Shown one piece after another: positions 48,615 through 60,000 of a DNA stretch of 64,000 bases. A program made the position numbers and the translations under genes. Positions within the stretch are counted from its first letter, which is position 1. Each line of letters starts with the position of its first letter. The stretch is taken from positions 1 to 64,000 of the forward strand of contig NZ_FOFG01000004.1 of NCBI RefSeq assembly GCF_900110915.1, written 5' to 3'. The notes below the pieces were generated by a model. It was not told the origin of the DNA, ran no database searches, and was given only the letters and a program-made list of their open reading frames with translations. This DNA is from Faunimonas pinastri (GTDB lineage Bacteria > Pseudomonadota > Alphaproteobacteria > Rhizobiales > Afifellaceae).

Positions 48615-49811
48615 ATGAGATCCGACCTTGCGCGCAACGCGCTGATCCTCGGCCTGCTTTCGGCGGTCGGGCCCTTCACCATCGACATGTACCTCCCCTC
48701 CTTCCCGGATATCGCGAAGGAGTTCGGCGTTCCCGTCGGCGAAGTGCAGATGAGCCTCGTCAGCTATTTCGTCGCCATCGCGATCGGGCAGGCCTTCTAC
48801 GGTCCGCTGGCCGACATGTACGGCCGCAAGATACCTCTCTTCGCCGGCATGCTGATCTTCGTGCTCTCCTCGATCGGCTGCAGCCTGGCCAGCGACATCC
48901 CGATGCTGGTCGCCATGCGCTTCCTTCAGGGCATCGGCTCCTGCGCCAGTATGGTGATCCCGCGTGCCATGGTGCGCGACCTCCATACCGGCGACGAGGC
49001 CGTGCGTCTGATGTCGCTGATGATGCTGGTCTTCAGCGTCTCGCCGATGCTGGCGCCGCTGGCCGGCGGCGCGCTTGCCAGTTTCGTCACCTGGCGGGCG
49101 ATCTTCTGGGTGCTGGCCGGGATCGGCCTGATCGGCATGGTCGTCGCCTTTCTGTACCTGCCCGAGACCGGCGCCAAGCGTGTGCGTTCGCCCGGCGGAC
49201 TTGGCCGCTCGATGCGGAGCTTCCGTGAACTGATCGTGGACGGACGTTTCGTCGGCACCGTCTTCATCGCCGGCTTCGCCCAGGCCGGCATGTTTGCCTA
49301 TCTCGCCGGATCGTCCTTCCTGTTCATCGACGTCTTCGGCTTGTCGAAGACGATGTACAGCGTGGTCTTCGCCACAAACGCGATCTTCTTCATCGGCGGC
49401 GCGCAATTCAATCACATCCTGATCCGCCGCCTTGGCATTGCCCGGCTGATCCGCCGCACCACCCCGATCTTCGCGCTGGCCGGCATCGCGCTCCTCGTCC
49501 TGACGGCGTCCGGCATGGCGGGTTTCCTCGCCACCTGGCTCTGTCTGATCGTCTGGTTCGGCTGCCTCGGCTTCATCATCCCGACCGCAACCGTGCTGGC
49601 GCTGGAGCCCCATGGCCATCAGGCGGGCACGGCTTCCGCCCTGATGGGCACGCTGCAATTCGCCGGCGGCTCGGTCAGCAGCGCCCTGGTCAGCGCCCTC
49701 TTCAACGGCACGGCCATTCCCATGGTGGGCGTCATCGCGCTGACCTCGCTGGGTCCGCTGATCCTCGCCTACACACTCCTCCGCGTCCCGCGCGGCGTCG
49801 TCGCGGCCTGA
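48615..49811 (+). CDS. Bcr/CflA-family drug efflux MFS transporter
   Basis: 398 residues from ATG 48615. Twelve predicted helices. The N-terminus (SAVGPFTIDMYLPSFPDIAK) carries the GPFxIDMYLPxxPxI motif that identifies Bcr/CflA antiporters. The motif A loop GPLADMYGRK and the RFLQGIGSCASMVIPRAMVRD segment also match. It exports drugs or metabolites by proton exchange. An in-frame extension upstream is less likely since it lacks membrane helices. The ribosome site is weak. SixA follows 96 bases later. Confidence 0.93.
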   Translation: MRSDLARNALILGLLSAVGPFTIDMYLPSFPDIAKEFGVPVGEVQMSLVSYFVAIAIGQAFYGPLADMYGRKIPLFAGMLIFVLSSIGCSLASDIPMLVAMRFLQGIGSCASMVIPRAMVRDLHTGDEAVRLMSLMMLVFSVSPMLAPLAGGALASFVTWRAIFWVLAGIGLIGMVVAFLYLPETGAKRVRSPGGLGRSMRSFRELIVDGRFVGTVFIAGFAQAGMFAYLAGSSFLFIDVFGLSKTMYSVVFATNAIFFIGGAQFNHILIRRLGIARLIRRTTPIFALAGIALLVLTASGMAGFLATWLCLIVWFGCLGFIIPTATVLALEPHGHQAGTASALMGTLQFAGGSVSSALVSALFNGTAIPMVGVIALTSLGPLILAYTLLRVPRGVVAA

Positions 49812-49907
49812 GCAACGCTGCTTTCCACTTCGGGAGAGCAACAAAAGCCTGCGTGAGAGGGGTCGCCGGAGCTTGCCGCCCGGCGCGCGCCGCCCTAGCC
49901 TCACGGG

Positions 49908-50432
49908 ATGCCGCGACTTCTCCTGCTCCGTCACGCCGAAGCCGAAATCCCGCCGGGCACCGCCGATGCGGATCGCCCGCTCTCGTTGCGAGGTCACCGC
50001 GATGCCGAGGCGATGGGCCGCCTTGTCGCCGCTCGCGACTGGCGGCCCGACCTGATCCTCTGCTCCCCGTCGCGGCGGACGCGGGAAACGCTGGTCGAGG
50101 TGCAGAAGTCGCTCGACGGGGGCACGGCCGTCCACTTCCTGCCCGAGCTCTATAACGGGGCGGAAAACGAGTACCGCGCGGCCATACGGCGCTCTGGAGC
50201 CGAGGCGGCGTGCCTGCTCCTGATCGGCCACAATCCGACGATCCACCAGACGGCATTGCATCTGTCCGCCAGCGGAAGCCCGGGGCTGATCGAGCAGCTT
50301 CGGCAGAGTTTTCCGCCGGCAGCCTTCGCCACGATCGAGGTGGACGGCGCATGGGACGCGATCAACTCCGATGCGGGGCGGCTGGTCGATCTCGTCACCC
50401 CCGAGGAAGCCTTCCGGCAACTTGCCCTTTGA
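49908..50432 (+). CDS. sixA: SixA-type phosphohistidine phosphatase
   Basis: 174 residues. The RHA catalytic motif is at residues 8-10 (LLLLRHAEAE), followed by RPLSLRGHRDAEAMG, the C-terminal histidine region LLIGHNPTIHQTA and LIEQLRQSFPPAAFATIEVD. It is a compact histidine phosphatase of the SixA branch, which dephosphorylates HPr/NPr-type proteins or phosphohistidine relays. The gene lies before YcjX, a neighbour often seen in alphaproteobacteria. Confidence 0.9.
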   Translation: MPRLLLLRHAEAEIPPGTADADRPLSLRGHRDAEAMGRLVAARDWRPDLILCSPSRRTRETLVEVQKSLDGGTAVHFLPELYNGAENEYRAAIRRSGAEAACLLLIGHNPTIHQTALHLSASGSPGLIEQLRQSFPPAAFATIEVDGAWDAINSDAGRLVDLVTPEEAFRQLAL

Positions 50433-50477
50433 AGCCGGGCCGCGCCGAACCATATTGAGGCGCAAAGGAAGGGCTGC

Positions 50478-51956
50478 TTGGCACCATCTATCACTAGCCT
50501 CGGCGACGAGGCACGTATCGTCGCGGACAATGTCGCGGGCAGGATCTTCGGTGGCAGCACGCCGACGCTGCGCCTCGGCGTCACCGGCCTTTCGCGCGCG
50601 GGCAAGACGGTGTTCATCACCGCGCTCGTCCACAACCTCATCCACGGCGGACGGCTGCCGCTTTTCGACGCCTCGGCGACGGGGCGGCTGACCGAGGCGA
50701 AGCTCGAGCCGCAGCCGGACGACGAGATCGCCCGCTTCGACTACGAGGCCCACGTCCGCTCGCTGGTGGAGGACCGGATCTGGCCGAAGTCCACGCACCG
50801 GATTTCCGAGCTGCGCCTGACGATCGATTTCGAATCCGCCAGCGGCTGGCGGCGGAGCTTCGGGCGCGGCCGGCTGCATCTCGATATCGTCGACTATCCC
50901 GGCGAATGGCTGCTGGATCTCTCGCTGCTCGGAAAATCGTATGCCGAATGGTCGGCGGAGGCCCTGCGGCTGGCGCGCGAGCCGGAACGGAGCGACATTT
51001 CGGGCGCCTGGCTGCAGGCGCTTGGCGGCGTCGATCCCGCGTCGGGCGCGATCGAGGACCAAGCGCGCGCGCTGGCGGAGAGCTTTACCGCGTATCTCCG
51101 CGCCGCCCGCTCCGACGAGCACGCTCTGTCCATGCTGCCGCCCGGTCGCTTCCTCATGCCCGGGGACATGGAGGGCTCGCCCGCCCTCACCTTCGCTCCG
51201 CTCGATCTTCCCGAAAGCTTCTCCGCGCCCAAGGGCAGCCTCGCCGCCATGATGGAGCGGCGCTATGAGGCCTATAAGAGCCACGTCGTGAAGCCGTTCT
51301 TCCGCGATCACTTCGCCCGCCTGGACCGGCAGATCGTGTTGGTGGACATGCTGGCCGCGCTGAATGCGGGACCGGCGGCGCTTCGGGACCTGGAAACGGC
51401 GCTGGCCGACGTGCTCGCCTGCTTCCGCCCGGGGCGCGCGAGCTGGCTTACCTCCATCCTCCGCCGCCGCATCGACCGGATCGTGTTCGCCGCGACCAAG
51501 GCCGACCATGTCCACCACACCGACCACGACAATCTCGCGCGGCTGCTGGCCCGGCTGACGCGCCGAGCGGCAGAGCGGGCGGAGTTCGCCGGCGCTGAGG
51601 TGCGGGTCGTGCCGCTGGCCGCCGTTCGCGCGACCCGTGAGGTCGCCGTCACGCGCGCCGGGGAGACGCTGCCGGCGATTGCCGGCGTGCCGATGACCGG
51701 GGAACGCGTCGACGGCGAGACCTATGACGGCGAAACGGAGATTGCGCTTTTTCCGGGCGATCTGCCTCGTGATCCTGAAGCGCTTTTTGACGGGGACGGC
51801 GGAGCGGACAAGGGCGTGGAGGCCGACCCCGCGCTGCATTACCTTCGGTTTCGGCCGCCGCGGCTGGAGCGCACAGCCGAAGGCGCGACGTTGTCGCTGC
51901 CGCATATCCGCCTGGACCAGACGCTGCAATATCTCATCGGAGACCGCCTGAAATGA
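50478..51956 (+). CDS. ycjX: YcjX-family P-loop GTPase-like protein
   Basis: 492 residues from TTG 50478 (GGAAGGG upstream). The nucleotide loop is GLSRAGKTVF (residues 37-46). The family-specific segments are FITALVHNLIHGGRLPLF, DIVDYPGEWLLDLSLL, RPGRASWL and FAATKADHVH. The function is not firmly established; homologues are under phage-shock or heat control in E. coli. The stop overlaps the YcjF start by four bases (ATGA), so they are co-translated. Confidence 0.9.
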   Translation: MAPSITSLGDEARIVADNVAGRIFGGSTPTLRLGVTGLSRAGKTVFITALVHNLIHGGRLPLFDASATGRLTEAKLEPQPDDEIARFDYEAHVRSLVEDRIWPKSTHRISELRLTIDFESASGWRRSFGRGRLHLDIVDYPGEWLLDLSLLGKSYAEWSAEALRLAREPERSDISGAWLQALGGVDPASGAIEDQARALAESFTAYLRAARSDEHALSMLPPGRFLMPGDMEGSPALTFAPLDLPESFSAPKGSLAAMMERRYEAYKSHVVKPFFRDHFARLDRQIVLVDMLAALNAGPAALRDLETALADVLACFRPGRASWLTSILRRRIDRIVFAATKADHVHHTDHDNLARLLARLTRRAAERAEFAGAEVRVVPLAAVRATREVAVTRAGETLPAIAGVPMTGERVDGETYDGETEIALFPGDLPRDPEALFDGDGGADKGVEADPALHYLRFRPPRLERTAEGATLSLPHIRLDQTLQYLIGDRLK

Positions 51957-52963
51957 GCGATCCCGGTTCCGGTCAGCCCTATCGCCGCCCCACCGCTTTC
52001 CGCCTCGACGATTCCCGGCTGGAGATCGCCGAGGAGCCCGCCTACGAGGAGATCGAGGATCTCGCACCCGGCATTGACGATGCCAAGGGCGCGGTGGAGC
52101 AGATCGCCAATCCCCGTCGGCGCGGTTTCCGCTGGGGCGCGCTGGTGCTTTCGGCCGCTGGCGCGCTCGTCTCGCTGGCGATCGGCCTCGGCGTCGACGC
52201 GCTGATCCGCGACCTCTTTCAACGTGCCCCTTGGCTTGGCTGGGTGGGGCTGGTCGCCTTGTCCCTCTTCGTTCTCGGCCTTGTCGTGGTGATCGGACGC
52301 GAGCTTGCCGGGATCGCGCGGCTGAAACGGGTCGCGCGGCTGCGGCTTGCCTGCGACGAGGCGGCCGCCAGCAACGATCGCGACCTCGCCATCGCGGCGA
52401 CCCGTTCGGTGATGGACCTTTATTCCGCCCGCCCGGAGACGGCGAAGGCCCGCGCCGACGTCCGCAACTATCTTCGCGAAATCATGGACGGACGCGATTT
52501 GCTCGTGCTGGCCGAACGCGACCTGGTCGCGCCGCTGGACGCGCGCGCGCGGGCCATGATCTCCGGCTCGGCCCGGCGCGTATCGGTCGTGACGGCCGTC
52601 AGTCCCCGCGCCTTCCTCGATATCATCTATGTGCTTTGGGAAAGCGTGCGCCTCATCCGCCGCGTTTCCTCGCTTTACGGCGGGCGCCCGGGCGCGATCG
52701 GCATGCTTCGGCTGCTTCGCGCCGTGCTCGGCCATCTCGCGGTCACCGGCACCATCGCCGTGGGCGACACGATCCTGCAGCAGGTGCTGGGCCATGGTCT
52801 CGCCGGGCGTATCTCCTCCAAGCTCGGCGAGGGCGTCGTCAACGGATTGATGACGGCGCGCATCGGGCTTTCCGCGATGGATGTGTGCCGGCCCCTGCCC
52901 TTTCTCGCGGCGGAGCGGCCGCGGCTCAAGGATCTCGCGGGCAATCTCGTTTCGCGCGAATAG
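51953..52963 (+). CDS. ycjF: YcjF-like membrane protein (TIGR01620/DUF697)
   Basis: 336 residues. Two transmembrane helices at about 62-83 and 95-118 (LVSLAIGLGVDALI, VALSLFVLGLVVVIG) precede a helical DUF697-type domain (IYVLWESVRLIRRVSSLYGGRPG, GRISSKLGEGVVNGLMTARIG). It is the membrane partner of the YcjX GTPase. The molecular function is unknown. The start overlaps ycjX by four bases, strongly indicating one operon. Confidence 0.9.
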   Translation: MSDPGSGQPYRRPTAFRLDDSRLEIAEEPAYEEIEDLAPGIDDAKGAVEQIANPRRRGFRWGALVLSAAGALVSLAIGLGVDALIRDLFQRAPWLGWVGLVALSLFVLGLVVVIGRELAGIARLKRVARLRLACDEAAASNDRDLAIAATRSVMDLYSARPETAKARADVRNYLREIMDGRDLLVLAERDLVAPLDARARAMISGSARRVSVVTAVSPRAFLDIIYVLWESVRLIRRVSSLYGGRPGAIGMLRLLRAVLGHLAVTGTIAVGDTILQQVLGHGLAGRISSKLGEGVVNGLMTARIGLSAMDVCRPLPFLAAERPRLKDLAGNLVSRE

Positions 52964-53106
52964 AGCCCGAACAAGCGGAGTGCGGCACGCGCGCCACACC
53001 GGCGCCAAAGCGTCCAGGGCAATCCTTACCGCGCCATTAGGGTTAACCGTCCGTTGACATTTGCGGCCCTAGTTTGGTCGCACGCCAATCGACGAGTACC
53101 GGATTC

Positions 53107-53685
53107 ATGTCCCGACTGACTGCTCTCTTCCTGTCGTGCGCCGTTTCCGTCGCCGCCTTCGCCGCCCCGGCTCGTGCCAACGACGACGCCGCCGTGTTCA
53201 TGGCCAAATTTTCCGGCGAATGGATGGGCATCGGCCGCATCCTGATCGGCCCGCAGGTCAATTCCAAGTTCTACTGCTCGCTGGACGGCGATCCGACGCA
53301 CACGCAGTTGACGTTCAACATGAAGGGCAAGTGTTGGATGGGGAAGCTTTCCGCCCCGGTCTTCGCCGACCTGCACTACAACAATGACAACCAGCGCTTC
53401 TACGGCGCCTTCCTCGACGGCGCGCGCGGCAACGGCGTCGATATCATCGGCGAGCGCAAGGGCCCCGACGGCTTCGACCTGAAGCTTACCCGGGGCTCGA
53501 ATTCGGGCGTGATTTCAGCTTCGCCCGTCGGCGATAACCAGATCAACGCCACGCTGCTCCTGCATGACGGCATCAACAACCGCGACGTGCCCGTCGTCGC
53601 GATGGGCATCTACCGCAAGGGAACGCCCGCCTACGATCCGGCGCCGGTGCCGGACGTCACGGGTTCTATCGCCCGGGCGAACTGA
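53107..53685 (+). CDS. Small secreted protein, unknown function
   Basis: 192 residues from ATG 53107. A signal peptide runs to about residue 23 (FAAPARA). The mature part is beta-rich: FSGEWMGIGRILIGPQVNSK, CSLDG, FNMKGKCWMGKLS and the repeated GI/VI strand pattern. The cysteines at FYCSL and GKCWM may pair. Similar small proteins are common in Rhizobiales but have no assigned role. A strong terminator follows. Confidence 0.8.
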   Translation: MSRLTALFLSCAVSVAAFAAPARANDDAAVFMAKFSGEWMGIGRILIGPQVNSKFYCSLDGDPTHTQLTFNMKGKCWMGKLSAPVFADLHYNNDNQRFYGAFLDGARGNGVDIIGERKGPDGFDLKLTRGSNSGVISASPVGDNQINATLLLHDGINNRDVPVVAMGIYRKGTPAYDPAPVPDVTGSIARAN

Positions 53686-53689
53686 ACGA

Positions 53690-53713
53690 GGGGCCGCGAG
53701 GCCCCTTTTTTTT
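53690..53713 (+). terminator. Rho-independent terminator
   Basis: GGGGCC, loop GCGA, GGCCCC and eight T residues, four bases after the stop codon of the gene at 53107. Confidence 0.9.
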
Positions 53714-53844
53714 CGCTCACTCGCACCATGCCGGGCACTGAAAGGCACAAGACGCGTTTAACCAACAAAGCGCATTTCCACGCACGGTTACACTTGCAAA
53801 GCGTTGAACGGGTATAGTTCAACCTCTGCGGTCGCGTGGCTGTG

Positions 53845-55032
53845 ATGACTAACCTTTCGATGGCGGCCGACCTGCCCTGGACCCAAGAGGTGCGAATGCC
53901 GCCCGCTTTGCCGCACGCCTTTGACGTCGCGGTGGCGACGAGCGCCGCCGAACTCAAGGCGCTCCGGCCGGAATGGCTGGCCCTGGAGGAGAAGGCGGTT
54001 GCTCCCCTGCCCTTCCAGAGCTTCGGCCAGATTTCGACCTGGCTGCGGCATCAGCCGGAAAGTCTGAGGCTGCGTGTCGTGGTGGTCCGGGAAAACGGGC
54101 GCGCGGCGCTCATCCTGCCGCTTGCGCTGCGTTCGCGCATCGGCCTCGCGGTTGCCCGCATGGCCGGCGAGCCGGTGGCGCAATACGCCGACGTCCTGCT
54201 CGATCCCGAGATCGCATCCGAGGACACCTTCCGCGCCGCACTCGGGGCAGCCCGCGCGGGAGGACTGGACGCGATCGAGTTCACGCGCGTGCGGGCCGAC
54301 TCGCACCTCGCGCGTTTTGCGGCGCTCCTCGGCACGCCGGAGCATCTCCGCGTCGCGCCCTATGCCGATGTCGGAGCGTTCGGGAGCTACGACGGCTTTC
54401 TCCAGACCCTTTCCAAGAACACCCGCAAGAGCCTGCGAAACCGCCGCAACAACCTCGACAGGCAGGAAGGCGTGGCCTTCGCCATCATCGAGGGCGGCGC
54501 GGAAGCGCGCGCGGCGCTGGCCGCCTGCATGGCGCTGAAACGCGAGTGGCTCCAGAGCCGGGGGGCGATCTCTTCCGCTTTCCGCGATCCCCTCACCAGC
54601 GAGATCCTGCTGGATCTGGCCGAGGATCACCGGAATTCCGGCTCGGTGGTGCTGACCATGCACGTCGCCGGGCGGCTCACCGCGATCTATCTCGGCTTCG
54701 AATATCGGGGAACGTTCTTCACCTATATGAGCGCCTACGATCCGGATTTTTCGGATCTCTCACCCGGCCGAATGCTGCTCGATCATTATCTCGCGACGTT
54801 TCCGGAGCGGAACATGCGGAGGCTCGACCTGCTGCCGCCCGACGACGGCTATAAGCGGGAATGGTGCTCGGCCGCGGAAGAGGTCGCAGACTACACGCTG
54901 GCGCTGTCCCCGGCCGGCCGCCTCTATCGCGACGTCTACCGGAACCGGGTTCGGCCGGTCATGCGCCAGACCTGGGCGCGGCTGCCGGAAAGCGTGCGCG
55001 GCAGGATCGTGGCGCGCCTTCTCAAGGTCTGA
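53845..55032 (+). CDS. GNAT-like acyltransferase, CelD/BcsL family
   Basis: 395 residues from ATG 53845 (a GTG at 53836 would add three residues; neither has a clear ribosome site). A double-GNAT architecture is suggested by FLQTLSKNTRKSLRNRRNNL and LDLAEDHRNSGSVVLTMHVAG with YLGFEYRGTFFTYMSAYDPDFSDLSPG, the pattern of CelD/BcsL proteins in cellulose and polysaccharide operons. It should acylate or modify a polysaccharide or a sugar. No polysaccharide synthase genes lie next to it. Confidence 0.82.
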   Translation: MTNLSMAADLPWTQEVRMPPALPHAFDVAVATSAAELKALRPEWLALEEKAVAPLPFQSFGQISTWLRHQPESLRLRVVVVRENGRAALILPLALRSRIGLAVARMAGEPVAQYADVLLDPEIASEDTFRAALGAARAGGLDAIEFTRVRADSHLARFAALLGTPEHLRVAPYADVGAFGSYDGFLQTLSKNTRKSLRNRRNNLDRQEGVAFAIIEGGAEARAALAACMALKREWLQSRGAISSAFRDPLTSEILLDLAEDHRNSGSVVLTMHVAGRLTAIYLGFEYRGTFFTYMSAYDPDFSDLSPGRMLLDHYLATFPERNMRRLDLLPPDDGYKREWCSAAEEVADYTLALSPAGRLYRDVYRNRVRPVMRQTWARLPESVRGRIVARLLKV

Positions 55033-55091
55033 AGGCAGAACGGGCGAGCGACTTGTCGGTGGTACCGACGAGCCGCCCGCGTGCCCGTGCG

Positions 55092-56472
<1,381 letters not shown>

Positions 56473-57031
56473 CTTGCTCTGTCGATTTGAAAAGCCGGTC
56501 GGGTTTAGACCGGGATACGGGTGAGTCAAGCTCGGATCGCCCTCGGCGGCCCTGCGGAAACCGAACCTCAGGTGGAGAAGACGCTCGCGGCTTCTGGCTT
56601 TCCTCAACCGAGATATGATGTTGCGCAGCGGTCGCAAGTGCCTGGGCGGCTGCCCGCCCGCGGATGCAACGCTCGGCCGGCCAATGCGGTCCCGGGCCGC
56701 GGAGTTGTACCAGGCTGATACGGGACTTCGGATCGCCCGCTTAGGCCGTTATTCGCGTTCGGAGATTCCATGGGACGAATTTTCGACGGAATTGGTTTTT
56801 TCTTTCGGCATCAGGATTTCACCAGTACACTGTGAACACCTGAAGCTGTGATCACAGGATCACTGTACTCGGGTTGCTCCGGCGCATGCTGGGCTGACGA
56901 CCGGATGAAGACGGCGCGAGGCAGGTCGGTACCCCCTTTGGGGAAGCCATTCCGATGCCCTCTCCGTTGCCTGTCGCAGGTGCGGCAGTGCGTCCGTTTT
57001 GTGTTGTGTACGGACCGAGGCGACTGAAAAA
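56473..57031. promoter_or_regulatory. Long divergent intergenic region with a nested palindrome
   Basis: 559 bases between fdxB and the GPR-like gene, with no open frame that I can support. At 56846-56857 a perfect 12-base palindrome CTGTGATCACAG sits inside a wider inverted repeat (AGTACA at 56824 and TGTACT at 56864). It lies about 175 bases before the ATG at 57032 and is a candidate regulator site for the large gene. No factor can be assigned. Confidence 0.45.
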
Positions 57032-60000
57032 ATGAGCAAACTTCCGAAGGCGGACGCGACAGAAGCTGCTCTCTCGGCGGTCGAGGAAGCGCTGAAGATC
57101 GACTTCTCGAGCGAATTCCGAGGAGCCCGCGCAGCCGGACAACCGAACGCCCAGCCCGTGGATCAGCCGGCCAGGAACCCCGTCGGAAGCGAAGACGCCC
57201 AGGCTTCCCAGCCAGCCGCCGGATCGCCGGGCCCGGTCGCGGGAGCCCGCTCTCCCCTTCGCGCCCCCGCCCAGAACGCACAGAACGCCACGTCGGATAC
57301 CGCAGCGCAGAAGCCCGCCGCCTCCGGGTCTCCTGCCGCCGCGCAGCCGGGCCAGCCCCGCCAGACCGCGCCGAACGGCCAGCAGCGCCCTGCCCAGCGG
57401 CCGGATACGTCCCGACCCGAAGCTGCCGCCGGCGAGCCGTCGCGCAACGAACGCCAGCGCGCGCAGGAACGCGCCCGCGCCCAGCGCGCCGCCAATGACG
57501 ACGTCCGCTCCGTCGGCAACCTCCTCTTCGCGCTGCAGCGCCGCCCCTCCTACACCCCCCTCTGGACGGCGCTGGTCATCAGCGTGATCTGGATCGGTCT
57601 CGGCGTCGCGCTCGGCCTGAACCTCTGGCATCAGGACCTCTTCGGCCTGAATTCGCTGAGCGGCATGACCCGGATGGGCGCCCTCGCCCTGGTGATCGTG
57701 GCGCCGCTCTTCCTCTGCTGGTCCATCGCGATCCTCGTCTGGCGCAGCCAGGAAATGCGCGTCGTTTCCCGCACGCTGACGGAAGTGGCTCTTCGCCTCG
57801 CCGAGCCGGAGAACATCGCCAAGGAATCCGTCGTCAGCGTCGGCCAGGCGATCCGCCGCGAGGTCGCGGCCATGGGCGACGGGATCGAGCGTGCCCTGGC
57901 GCGCGCCAGCGAACTGGAAACGCTGGTCCATAACGAAGTGGCCAGCCTCGAACGCTCCTATACCGACAACGAACTGCGCATCCGCCGCCTCGTCGACGAT
58001 CTCGTGACGGAACGCGAAGCGATCATCCAGAACGCCGAGCGTGTCCGTTCCGCCATCAGCGGCGCGCGGGACTCGCTTTCCGGCGACCTCGCTTCCACCA
58101 CGGAAGAGATCACCAACCGCGCCGACCAGGCCGCCCGCGCGCTTTCCGACCTCCTCGCCGCCCGGTCCGAGCAGATCACCACCGCCTTTACCCAGGGCGG
58201 CGACGCGATCTCCGGCATCGTCACCGAGCGCACGGACCACCTCGTCGCGCGCCTCAACGAAGCCAGCGACAATTTCTCCGGCGTCATCAGCGAACGCGGC
58301 GACGCGATCGTCGCGCGCTTCAACGAAAGCACCGGCTCGCTGATCGGCGCGCTTGGCGACGAGCGCGTGAACGGCCTGGCCGACAATCTGTCGCGAAACT
58401 TCAACACGCTGGGCGAGGATCTTCTCCGCCGCATAGCGCAATCCGCCGACAGCCTCGCGCAGATGGTCACGACCAACAGCGACCAGGTCATCGCGCGGCT
58501 TGAGGAGACCAACGGCCGGGCCGTGCGCTCCTTCACCGAGCGCGGCGGCGAACTGATGGCCGAGATGGCTCGCACCAGCGGCGAGATCGACCGCAGCGTC
58601 ACCGCCAACACCGACGACATCACCCGCCGTCTCGTGGAAGCGCGCGAGCAGCTGGCGACCACTTTGACGGAGAATTCGTCCGAGCTTCTGGGCAAGCTGG
58701 AGGGCGCCAGCGAGGCGATCACCCGCGCCGTTACCGTGGACGGCGAGGCGCTGGCCACCCGGCTGCAGTCAAAGGGCGACGAGATCTCGACCCGGATCAC
58801 CGATCATTCAGAATCGACCGCGAGCCGGCTTGAACGCGCCGCCGATATCGTCTCCACCGCGCTGGACCAGCGCTCCCGCGCCGTGATCGAGCGCCTTGGC
58901 CAGACCGGCCAGGAAATCTCGCGCGGTATGATCAGCCAGGTGGAGACGGTGGAAGCGGCCGCGGCCGACGTCACCGCTCGCCTGGACGGCAAGGGTATCG
59001 AGGTCAGCGAGGCGATGCGTCGCCAGATCGAGGCGGCCTCCGAGATGCTGTCGGCCGCCAATGCTCGCTTCGGCGAGACGGGCGGCACTGTGGAGCGCGG
59101 CATCCGCGAGCAGATCGAAGCCATCGAAACGGCGCTCAACGGCGTCCAGAACAGCTTCACCAGCACCGGCCGCGACGTGGTCGGCGAGATCGGCAGTCGT
59201 GTCGATGCCGTGGAAGCGGCACTCGGCTCCGCCAACACCCGCATCGAGCAGACCGGCGAGCGCATCAACGCGACGCTGGCCGAGCGGCTCGCCGCCGTGG
59301 AGCAGGCGCTTGCCGGCGCGGATGAGCGTCTGAGCGGCACCGGCCACGGGCTGGTGGAGCGCATCGGCGAACGCGCCGACCGCATCCATGCCGCGTTCGA
59401 ACAGGCCAACCAGCGCCTGAACGACACCAGCGAGGACCTGGGCTCCGCTCTTTCCGGCCGCATCGGCGGCATCGAGGCGATGCTCCTGGCCGCGCATGAG
59501 CGCTTCGGAGCGGTGAAGGATTCGCTTTCCGGCGATATCGGATCGCTGATCGACACGGTCGAGGAAGCCCTGGCTTCCGCCGACCGCCGCTTCCTCGAAT
59601 CCGGCCGTCAGGCAGCCGAGGGTTTGCGTGGCGAACTGGAGGATATCCAGAACGCGCTTCGTGGCTCGACCGAAAATGTCGGCACCGCCCTGACGGAGCG
59701 CAGCGAGCGCATCCAGACCGAAATAAGCGACCATCTCGGCCGGCTGGCGGACCTTCTCTCCACCCGCGGCGGCGAAGTCGCTGCCAGCATCGGCGAGCGC
59801 ACCGAAGCCTTCGGCGCGGCGATCGATGCCCGGCTGGAAGACATCAACGACCGGGTCAAGGTCGATCTCGGCGACTTCGCCTCCCGCCTCGGCGAGACGG
59901 CGGAAAAGGCCGCCAACCGCCTGACCGGCTCTGCCGAGACGATTGAGACGGCCGTCACCGGCCGCTTCGGCGAGTTCGAGACCCGCATTTCCGAAAGCAC

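Noticed and set aside
48528-52067. Minus-strand open frame of 1,179 codons
   Set aside because: It is antisense to the Bcr/CflA, SixA and YcjX genes, all of which have clear family motifs on the plus strand.
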